The notes under the pieces are model-generated. The model made no database searches. It was not told the DNA's origin and was given only the letters and a program-made list of their open reading frames with translations. Shown here one piece after another: positions 56,283-64,000 of a stretch of 64,000 nt of DNA (position 1 is its first letter; each line of letters starts with the position of its first letter). Made by a program: the position numbers and the translations under genes. Origin of the DNA: Armigeres subalbatus (taxonomy: Eukaryota > Arthropoda > Insecta > Diptera > Culicidae); contig NC_085139.1 of the NCBI RefSeq assembly GCF_024139115.2, positions 8,093,533-8,157,532 on the forward strand. Direction: 5' to 3'.

Positions 56283-56469
56283 GACTTCTCTCTCTCTCTC
56301 CCTATGTCGATATATTCATCTTTCTTGGCTACTAGAGCCTCTTTGAACAATAAAAAACACATAAAAAACAAGTGATGACATTTATTTTGTTGATGTTTTT
56401 TCATAGCAACAAGCTTTCCATCGGATGCTACTAGGCCGAATAACGCATCATCTAGTCAAATTCCATTAA

Positions 56470-56660
56470 GCTAGATAGAACGTTTGTCCGAAACGACCGA
56501 AAATGGTTTGACCGAAAATGACATATGGCCGAAAGCGACAAACAGTCGAAATAGTAACTTGACAGAAAAACTTTTTTGCTCTAACAGTTCATTTGGCTAA
56601 AAATGCCATTTGTCTGAAAATGCAGTTTGATAGAAATGGTCGTTTAGCAGAAATTCAGCC
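56470..56660. repeat. Degenerate 15-17 bp repeat
   Basis: Loose repetition of a unit near TTTGGCCGAAAATGACA. It recalls the GGTCGAAAGGACAAAA arms of the foldback at 998-2075 but is more decayed. Confidence 0.6.
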
Positions 56661-56727
56661 GACCCTTTCAGCATTATGGTCAAATCTTGGATCAAATAAC
56701 CCTTCCTGCCACACGACCATTTCGGAT

Positions 56728-57006
56728 AGTTAAACCACAGACAAACAGACGTAACAGCTTGAATAATTTTTTGAAAAATCCGTCGCCCAACTCTTCTACC
56801 ACCATCTTGCGAGCATGTTACACGAAACTTTGTTTCGTATGACATTGTCACCAGAAGGCGCTGGAGTGAAATGTCAAACTCGAAGGATTACGACGCTAAC
56901 GCCTCTAGTTGTGAAACGCGCAACCGATCAAATTCAAATTGATCGTTATAGTCATGGTCGATGGTATTTTTTCTAGTGTTACGTCTGTTTGTCTGTGGTT
57001 AAACTA
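56728..57006. mobile_element. 279-bp MITE with TA target
   Basis: The ends GTTAAACCACAGACAAACAG and CTGTTTGTCTGTGGTTAAAC are inverse and flanked by TA. The core shares CACCAGAAGGCGCTGGAGTG with 4115-4235. Confidence 0.85.
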
Positions 57007-57820
57007 TTTGGTCAATTTTTTTTTCGATCGAAAGAACTGGTCCACCAAATGACATTTTCGGTAAAATAACTATAAACTAGACGGGCTCCAGCCACGGTTT
57101 TTTGATATTTAAACTGGAAATTTCTGTTCAGTTCAGAACTTGCGATCTACGGCAACGACAGTAGCTTTTTTCGTCACTAGAAGCTTGGATATGTAGTCAA
57201 CTATGCCCAAAACATATTCCAGAAGAGAAAGAGATATGGTACGATCGTTTTAGGATATCCTGGGAATATATCAAAACTGTTTTACGATATCCGTTGACCT
57301 TCCAGGAGGTGTAATAGATATGATTAAATGCATATCGAAGCTTTGAGGACCGAAAAAAGCTTCAACGCAGCTGTAGATCTCAAGTCCCGAACTCAAGAAT
57401 AGTTTGGATGGCCAAGGAAGATTAAACATAGTTTATTATATATCACGGTAACTCTATGGATACGTTTGAATAAAAATATTATCTTGAAACAGTACCTTCC
57501 GCTGCCAATAAACCAATTATTTTCTTGATAATAACTTCACCGTGTTCATGACGTTCTAGCTTGCTGTAAGGCCATGATCGCCCATGCCCAGAGATGCATC
57601 TGAACACGAGAACGCGTTTTCGTGTTCAAAACGTTCTGAACACTGCACACTGTTCAAGAGCGCTGACCTAAGGGCCTGTTCAAATATTACGTAACGCGAA
57701 AAACGTTGTTTTTAAGAACCCCCCACCCCCTGGTAACAATCTGTAACAATTTTCGGAACCACCCCCACCCCTATGCGTAACGCGTAACAAATTCTATTTT
57801 TTGAAAAACATCTTAATTTT

Positions 57821-58175
57821 AACCGTCTAAGACGAATTAAGTACTCTCCATTTAATTCCACCAATTATTTTCGATATCTTTGCAGAAACGTATTTCGACC
57901 ACGGTCGTCTTCAGTGTCTCGTACTTGACTCGACTTAGGGGCAAGCCAGAGTAAACGCGACGTGCGATGCGACGTGACGCGACATTGCAATTTGACAGCC
58001 TGTTGATAATGATTGTTATTCTTTTACGTGAGTCGCGTCGCGTCGCATCGCACGTCGCGTTTACTCTGGCTTGCCCCTTAGTCAAGTACGAGACACTGAA
58101 GACGACCACACAGTTGTGGTCGAAATACGTATCTGCAAAGATATCGAAAGAGTACTTAATTCGTCTTAGACGGTT
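57821..58175. mobile_element. 355-bp foldback MITE
   Basis: Arms of about 150 bp begin AACCGTCTAAGACGAATTAA and are nearly perfect inverses around a short centre near 58000. The arms include TACGTATTTCGACCAC and GTCTTCAGTGTCTCGTACTT, shared with 26880-26935, and a CG-rich GCGACGTGCGATGCGACG block. Confidence 0.88.
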
Positions 58176-58260
58176 GAATACATTCCACTAAAAGAGCTTT
58201 ATATATTTTTCTGATCTTAATTTTGGTAGGATTTGAAGGACGGTGCAACAAATTATTATG

Positions 58261-58459
58261 TAGGGACACGGCAGGTATTTTCGTCTGTTCGTCATAGTCT
58301 CGAAAACCAATAAAAGAGACACTTTTTTGTAAAACTCATACGTACCAAATCGTAAGCTCAGGAGAAACGTTCTGCTATAGTGGAGTTCTAGCAAATGTAC
58401 GTTGCTTTCGTTGGTTTTAGCCCCTATGACGATGGACGGAAATACCTGCCGTGTCCCTA
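58261..58459. mobile_element. 199-bp MITE with TA target
   Basis: The ends TAGGGACACGGCAGGTATTT and AAATACCTGCCGTGTCCCTA are perfect inverses; TA is the probable target. Confidence 0.88.
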
Positions 58460-58462
58460 TTG

Positions 58463-59287
58463 TAGGGTAAGACGGTATAATGCGCCCCACCTGGCCAAAA
58501 CGCCCCCCTTTGATTTCTAGAAAACTATGCCTAACTAAGGGTAAAACTCAGTTGGAACCTGTAAATATTTGTAAAACCATCATACTATGTGAATGTGGAA
58601 GTATTTTTCTTTTACACAATGAAAATAATAGCCAAATACAAAAAGTTACAGTTTTTATGTAACCTTTTATGTTTGTTTGCTCAACATTCTGGAGCGACTC
58701 TAGCATACTGTCCGGAACACTTGCACTGGAACACTCAGTTGGGCAACAAAATAACTTTTCTCAGTGGTTAATATGATATAAAATTGCTTCCATCTTCAAA
58801 AATTCACGATTTTCAAAAACATGTTTCACTGGCCAAAACGCCCCAGTGTAGGCAGGACGGTATGCCCTTACCAACTGTCAACAAGCGCAGCGAGCCTGCA
58901 GCAGTTGCTTCCAAATTGTATGGACAATATTAAAATGTAATTCACACCTGCTTAAATAGACTTATGTTGATTTTTTAATGTCAAGCACATAAGGATTTGT
59001 AACCTTTTTATTATGGGATAGATTAATTAATAATAAAGGGCTATGAAACGTGTTTGATTACGGTGGGGCGTATTGCCCAGGCACTTTTTAAAATCCAGTT
59101 TTTCACGACTTTTCAAAAGAGATTTATTACGTGTTATATGTAATATTTTTATATGACTACTCACAGGTAATGCATTTGCGACTTGTTGAACTACCAAATA
59201 ACACAAAATTTGCATAAATTACATTGAAAAGTAAAAAGTTTTCATAGGTATTGCCTTAGGGAGGGCATATTATACCGTCTTACCCTA
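58463..59287. mobile_element. 825-bp MITE with TA target
   Basis: The ends TAGGGTAAGACGGTATAATG and its inverse TATACCGTCTTACCCTA are followed by inner CGCCCC motifs (58485, 58505, 58850, 59075). It lies three bases from the preceding MITE. No coding motif. Confidence 0.85.
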
Positions 59288-59734
59288 TATTTCATGCTTT
59301 TTTTTTAAAGATAATGAATATTTTTTGATTTTTTAAAAATATTTTCTCTATGAAAATAACATGTTACGCGTAACAATATTTCGAAGGACCCCCACCCCCT
59401 ATATTTTGCGTAACAAAAATCAAACAACCCCCCACCCCCTATTGCGTTACGTAATATTTGAACAGACCCTAACTTAGTAACTTGGGCAACTTGTATCCTA
59501 GGAAAACAAATTCAAACGACGGCATGCTACACATTTTTCGGCTAGTACCGGAACACGGAACACAAAATAATAACACCAAGGTACGCTCTTGGCTCATTTT
59601 CTGTTCCGGATGCATCTCTGCCCATGCCTAATATTTTTCCTTGATAGGGGAGTTAATTTCAAGCAATTTTGCTGAAGACAGTGTTTACTTTTATCCATCG
59701 TAAGATTTTATACATCCATTTTTGTGTTGAGGTC

Positions 59735-59955
59735 ATATATTTCCCCGAGGGCCTGAAAGGGGTAATCCTGGTAAAGCTGGAGGAATGCCTCCGAGAATGG
59801 AATGCCTCATGACGGTAAGGGGCGTACCCTAAAACGCTACCGTACGGGCTGTGAATCCGGCGACTGAGGAGTGTTTGGTACAGGGGCCGGGAATCGAACC
59901 CATGACCCTTCGCTTATAAGGCGAACGTGTAGCCAACTACGCTACGGGACCCCCC
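59735..59955 (-). mobile_element. tRNA-derived SINE
   Basis: On the minus strand the first 70 bases resemble a tRNA: A-box-like TAGCGTAGTTGGCTA, an anticodon arm TTCGC-CTTATAA-GCGAA, and the B box GGGTTCGATTCCC. The acceptor ends do not pair and a 150-bp unrelated body follows. This fits a SINE with an internal Pol III promoter rather than a tRNA gene. Confidence 0.75.
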
Positions 59956-60083
59956 GACATTTATTGGATTATGAAACCGGAAATTTAATCTTGGAATCCC
60001 ATAATATTCCCCACTTACTTCTAAGATTAAGTGGAATAATTTTAAAATAACGGTTAACCCGAAAATTTAAATCCCAATTGTTT

Positions 60084-60655
60084 TAAGGCTTGTTCGCGAC
60101 AAAATCTGGACACATAACTTTAAGAATAAAAATAAACTGCTGTTGGTTTAATTCGGTACGTTTTTCACTTCAAATGGCTTCATTCCTTATCGATGCTTCG
60201 ATGTATGCACGAAACTTGGTGACATTTGAATTTTCTAAGAAATAATACGTGCCGAATGATCTGGCATCCTCAGTAGAATTTGTTTCGAGCTCGTATCTTT
60301 CTGGTGGCTCATAATATCCGTTTTGTTCCACTCTCCAACGTGTTAGATATTGATAAAAATGCATCAACAAATTATAAAACGCTGAGAGCAGTGTTCACAA
60401 GAAAACAAAAGATTTTCAGCCAGTTTTCGGATCGAGAGTCCTGAATATTAATTGCGACTGCACACAATTGCTTTCCGAACCTGTAATTCCTTCGACGCCA
60501 TTATTCACTACGTACTTGTACCACTCATAAGAAATATATTTTCAGAAAGTACAGACATAGATTCATCAATCTACGAAATATTTCACTCGTTGATGAGCTA
60601 TTTCAAAAGTTATACGTGTTTAAAGGTGTCCAGATTTTGTCGCGTACAAGCCTTA
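60084..60655. mobile_element. 572-bp TIR element with TA target
   Basis: The ends AAGGCTTGTTCGCGACAAAA and (inverse) AAGGCTTGTACGCGACAAAA continue into TCTGGACAC and ATAACTTT, with TA at each side. It contains a 66-codon minus frame (60170-60370, including YYEPPERYELETNST) that I do not recognise. Confidence 0.82.
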
Positions 60656-60856
60656 TGTTGAAAATTCAAGACTGCATTTGGGAGATTTAATTCTTAATAA
60701 TTTTTTTTTCAATTCTATTATAGAATTTAAAATTTATTTAGCTTTGCTATGGAATTCCTGATTTCTATTTTGAATAAGGTAGGTACTTACTTTAATTCCA
60801 TTTCAGAATCATATTGTTACTTTAATTTTTTTAAATCTTCTTTAGAATACCTAGGG

Positions 60857-61030
60857 AAGATCCATTAATTACGTAACGCAAACATTGAACATTTTGAACC
60901 CCTTCCAAACCCAAACCACTACGCTCCCCTTATGTCACACTTTTTGCATGAAGCAACCGAAAATTCTGATGGATTGTCACACTTTCCTCAACCTTCCTCT
61001 CGCCTCTAAGCGTGACGTAATTTGTGGATA
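60857..61030. mobile_element. Short MITE, ATTACGTAACGC family
   Basis: ATCCATTAATTACGTAACGC at the left is inverse to GCGTGACGTAATTTGTGGAT at the right. Related in its TTACGTAACGC core to the ends of 57672-59470. Confidence 0.7.
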
Positions 61031-62921
61031 TCCCCCACCCCCTATCAAAATTTTCTTTACCATTTCCATTTGTTTTCTTTACTTTTGTTTAAAAATAATC
61101 ATTTTAACGCCCGAAAAATACAGTTGCGAACTCAATAATCTAATACCTCACAGACGGTGAAATTATTGAAGCTTGCACGACTATGTAGAACTAATCAGTT
61201 TGCCCTTCCCCCGGTGTTATATGCTTTTGTAAGACGACGAACACGTGTTCGATCTTGGCGAGACATCATTAGAAACCATCAACAACAACTTCACCTTTGC
61301 CGACCGTCGAAATATTATTACCGGAGAGCAAAAAAACATAGTCGGGGTCCTATTCACCGAAAATTCAGAGCACCTTCGGTAGATGCGCGTGCCAGATGGT
61401 GACTCCTGTGGGCTTTTGGATTGGGTCAACAAAACAAAAAACATTGTCAGGTTGCTTCGATAGTCACGTATCTAATATCGCTTCTGTTTAATTTTTATTT
61501 GTAACTATGAAAAAAATTAATTCAAATAAGAAAATAAACGAATTGCTGTTAAGCAAATCATGATTACTAAATCTTCAGCTTGAGTAAATTTTCCAGTATA
61601 AAATAGTGCCATATGTTGCGTAACTTACACAACTCAGAAGTATCCTCGGAAGTGGCCTCCAAAAAATAAATACAACAAAAAATGCCTTCCATCGGAAATA
61701 GTTTTTTGTTGGCTTTTTTTTCTGCACACGAATGATCGGAAACACATGAAAAAATTGTTTTTATACAACCCTCCGTTTGCTTCACCTTCTTCCACATCCT
61801 TCCTATACCTGAACAAGTGTTCCAATTTGTCAGTTTTTGGATGAGCGTATATCGATTAAGCCAACTTCCCTTCGTTTTTAACTTTTGAGCCTCGACGGGT
61901 CTGATCATGGTCGTATCGAGTGTGACTACGAAGCTCCAACTGTTGTAGTTCTATTGCATTTTCGAAAGAAGGGTATTGTTAAGTGAAACCAATTGAAAAG
62001 ATGTAGATTTTCCATATGTGTATTCTGATCTTAGAAAATTGTAGCGTCTAATTCGATTTGTTTATTATTTTGATAAAATTCTGTTTTTTTTTCAAGGGAT
62101 ACGTTGATCAATTTAAAAAATACGACGTGTGAATCCTTAATGTATTTTAATTAATTTCAAAATTAAAAAAAAAGAAAAAAAAAATGATTTTACATAGCAA
62201 GAAACAAGTAGTCTCTCTAAATGTAAATGAGTTTTGATGTAAACCCATTTGGGTGCGAAAGGATTGCTATATCCCTTCATCCTTTCACTTCCTATCCATC
62301 CACGTATGCTGCCAAGATACCTGATAGGCAGTTATCCCAACTCGGTTTATGTACAGCTGTTGTCATTCCCAATGTCTTGTGAAGTAGATAGTAGGCTGTG
62401 AGCTGCATTCTGATTGGTTCGATGGCACGTGGCTCTACTTCCCCTTGCGCACCATTACTGAACGCTCGCTCAGTGTGGCGCACCTGAGAGCATGCGTAGG
62501 ATTTCTCTCGTTTTTTCTCCGCTGCCTTCGTCTGGGAGGTTTCATTGTTCACGTTTCGCTTCGTTCCTTCCTAATTGGCACGCTAAACACGGGTAATGCT
62601 CCATTGCGTTTGATTCACACATTCGCAATAGTGATACTTAGATGGTCATTTATCATATTTACTTTAATGTTAGTAAAGATGCCTAAATTTACGAAGATGC
62701 TATGTTTTGAGCGTATTCAAGACGCAGAGTGCAGTCCTTTTTGTCCAAAGATGCAAGCTCATCCGTTTGTCGATAAACTTTAACGTGTGAGTACGAGAGA
62801 ACTCGGTTCCGCGAGAAAAAATGCTCTCTTTTTCAAGAAGATTGGGCAAAACTTGAAACCACGATCATGATCCTTTACAGCACTGGTGGGGGTAAAAACA
62901 ACAGGCTGATCCTGAGAACTC
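61031..62921. other. Non-coding upstream region of atonal
   Basis: No gene recognised; frames of up to 113 codons (61567-61908 minus) have no motif. E-box sequences (CANNTG) useful to bHLH proteins are present, for example CAGCTG near 62354, CACGTG near 62427 and CACCTG near 62480. Such hexamers are common by chance. Confidence 0.45.
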
Positions 62922-62928
62922 TATAAAA
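62922..62928 (+). promoter_or_regulatory. TATA box of the atonal-like gene
   Basis: TATAAAA lies 136 bp before the ATG in a locally GC-richer stretch. A transcription start near 62950 would give a leader of about 110 bases. Confidence 0.7.
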
Positions 62929-63063
62929 CGTACCTGGAGGGCCGGGTTCTGGTTTAGTTTCAAGCCATAATTTGACGAAGAAGTTCTGAGTTTGTTCTGT
63001 GTTTGCCAAAATTCATCAATTTGTGCCAGTGAGTGAGAGTGATCTCCAGAATTGTGAATCAAA

Positions 63064-63834
63064 ATGACTACAGACTTTAGTCGTCACCATCAGTACTACT
63101 ACTATTCGGCACCCGAAGCGGCGAACGTGAACGTTAAAATGGAACAAATCGAGCATCACATCAACAGCGACGATTACTACGGAAATTTCCCGGCACTAAG
63201 TGGCCAAGGATTGAACCTATCGAACATGATGATGCTTCCGAGCTATGAGTCCCAGCTAACTAATTACCCGGAATCCTGGATGACACCTTCTCCGTCCAGT
63301 TTCGGTTCGGAAAGTCCTGACTACTACTCAATGAATTCTCCGGCCTTTATCGACGTCGAAGAGTGTAAAGAAAATCTACTCAAGCAGGCCTCCCAGTTGC
63401 CCCTCTCGCCACCGAACCTGTTATCCGCATCCGTTCCAGCAATCTCCACCCCCACGGCTCTTCCCGTCAAAAAACGCCAATACCGGCGACAGCCCAAAAT
63501 CAAACAGGAACCAATCACCGTGAAAACTCATCAACCACCCACTACGGAGCTCTCCTGCAGCGCTGCGCTGATGTTTTCGAGTGACCCCACGGTTACCGCC
63601 GCCACCGCAACGACCGGAAAGAGGAAACGCAAGCCGGTGGCACCGCAGATTAAGAAGAAGCGCCGCCTCGCCGCGAATGCACGCGAACGCAAGCGGATGC
63701 AGAGCCTGAACGACGCCTTCGATCGGCTTCGGCAGTGGTTACCCAGCTTGGGCAACGATCGGCAACTGTCGAAGCACGAAACGCTCCAGATGGCGCAGCA
63801 GTACATCACGGCCCTGTACGAGCTGCTGCAGTAG
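63064..63834 (+). CDS. ato: Atonal-family proneural bHLH transcription factor
   Basis: A single-exon gene of 256 codons plus stop, encoding a nuclear DNA-binding protein. Atonal-type factors dimerise with Daughterless and bind E-boxes to specify sense-organ precursors such as chordotonal organs and photoreceptors. The bHLH domain fills the last 57 residues. It has basic region [14 protein letters not shown], helix 1 [13 protein letters not shown], a loop with [11 protein letters not shown], and helix 2 [16 protein letters not shown], ending one residue before the stop. That loop and C-terminal placement fit Atonal better than its relatives Amos or Cato. A basic block (GKRKRKP, IKKKRR) just before it may be a nuclear signal. 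The N-terminal part is rich in Tyr, Ser and Pro and is not conserved by eye. The ATG has a good context (ATCAAAATG). The frame is intact. Confidence 0.92.
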   Translation: MTTDFSRHHQYYYYSAPEAANVNVKMEQIEHHINSDDYYGNFPALSGQGLNLSNMMMLPSYESQLTNYPESWMTPSPSSFGSESPDYYSMNSPAFIDVEECKENLLKQASQLPLSPPNLLSASVPAISTPTALPVKKRQYRRQPKIKQEPITVKTHQPPTTELSCSAALMFSSDPTVTAATATTGKRKRKPVAPQIKKKRRLAANARERKRMQSLNDAFDRLRQWLPSLGNDRQLSKHETLQMAQQYITALYELLQ

Positions 63835-64000
63835 TGATGGACCGCGCTGCTCGCGCACGGTGCTTTGCAGAAGACGAGTGGTTCTTAGTCAGTAGTTGCT
63901 TCTCCCCAAAGTGTACATTTTGTTTCTATGAGACAGTTAAAGTGACAAAAAGTTTTAAGAGGCTTATTAGGTAAAGTTGTTTTACGAGCGATGGAACTCG
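63835..64000 (+). other. Probable 3' untranslated region of atonal
   Basis: Non-coding sequence after the stop; no AATAAA is seen before the window ends. Confidence 0.5.

Larger units (their letters stand above)
52485..56286 (-). mobile_element. R1-b: R1-clade LINE at a (TC)n site
   Basis: 3.8 kb with ORF1 and ORF2 remnants on the minus strand. A 21-bp target duplication, seven TC repeats followed by CCTATGT, occurs at 52464-52484 and 56287-56307. The 3' tail (minus strand) is A-rich, ending TTAAAAAATA. ORF1 begins within the first bases of the element, so it is 5'-truncated. Several frameshifts inactivate ORF2. Confidence 0.9.
57672..59470. mobile_element. 1.8-kb TIR element hosting three MITEs
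   Basis: The left end GGGCCTGTTCAAATATTACG and the right end (inverse) GGGTCTGTTCAAATATTACG are matched, followed by TAACGC and C-rich CCCCCCACCCCCT blocks at both sides. The target duplication is unclear (CTAA-like). Without the three inserts (57821-58175, 58261-58459, 58463-59287) the host element would be about 0.4 kb. Confidence 0.78.

Noticed and set aside
59885..59952. Possible tRNA-Ile(UAU) gene on the minus strand
   Set aside because: A and B boxes and an anticodon arm are present, but the acceptor strands do not pair and SINE body sequence follows, so a tRNA-derived SINE is more likely.
61157..61402. 81-codon basic frame (plus strand)
   Set aside because: Rich in Arg and His without a domain; no initiation context or homology I can name.
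61567..61908. 113-codon minus-strand frame
   Set aside because: No domain, in AT-rich DNA where such frames arise by chance.

Overview
The window looks like a transposon-rich stretch of a culicine mosquito chromosome, most likely Aedes. The signs are a compact host gene with short introns, an Atonal-type bHLH gene, and dense nested retroelements of the families usual in that genus (BEL/Pao, Ty3/gypsy, R1-clade and RTE-like LINEs, hAT and TA-target MITEs). Only two intact host genes are visible. One is the beta subunit of cytosolic phenylalanyl-tRNA synthetase (4629-6744, three exons, 590 codons). The other is an intronless atonal-family proneural bHLH gene (63064-63834, 256 codons) with a TATA box upstream. 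Species and gene names are inferred from remembered family sequences; no database was searched.

Left flank (1-12.6 kb). A foldback element with minisatellite arms (998-2075) abuts a decayed LINE (2084-3690). The tRNA-synthetase gene follows. Behind it lies an R1-clade relic (about 6.89-7.25 kb, resuming at 11.75 kb) split by a non-autonomous hAT element (7246-11743). The hAT carries a 23-bp hairpin minisatellite and was itself hit by a Ty3/gypsy element (8575-11471) whose integrase half is inverted relative to its RT half. A perfect 92-bp palindrome sits at 12455-12546.

Centre (13.3-48.3 kb). This is a Russian-doll nest whose junctions can be read. An old BEL/Pao element (called BEL2 here, minus strand, LTRs 13320-13471 and 36256-36405) is interrupted three times: by a younger BEL (BEL1, 13624-24131, 5-bp TSD GGGTG), by a 3.6-kb TIR element (24905-28549, 7-bp TSD CAGACAC), and by an RTE-like LINE (29290-32828, 13-bp TSD). 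BEL1 carries an envelope-like glycoprotein gene that is broken by a 212-bp MITE. To the right an R1-clade LINE (R1-a, 36406-48271) is split by a third BEL (BEL3, 39095-46419, 5-bp TSD GTACC) with two identical 695-bp LTRs. At several of these junctions the host reading frame resumes exactly on the far side.

Right flank (48.3-64 kb). There is a 0.43-kb foldback beginning in an (ACAY)n tract, a further TIR element, a GC-rich stretch of unknown identity, an LTR-like AT-rich segment with a palindromic TATA box, and a second R1-clade LINE (R1-b, minus, 52485-56286) inserted at a (TC)n microsatellite with a 21-bp TSD. A cluster of stacked MITEs (56.7-59.5 kb), a tRNA-derived SINE and two more small TIR elements lead up to the atonal gene.

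No CRISPR, operon or prokaryotic feature is present, and there is no host pathway linking the two genes. Most of the DNA is explained by successive transposition. The most interesting signals are the env-bearing BEL with a 74-bp hairpin repeat array in its leader, PHD fingers at the start of two BEL Gag proteins, the inverted gypsy, and the microsatellite targeting of the R1 elements.
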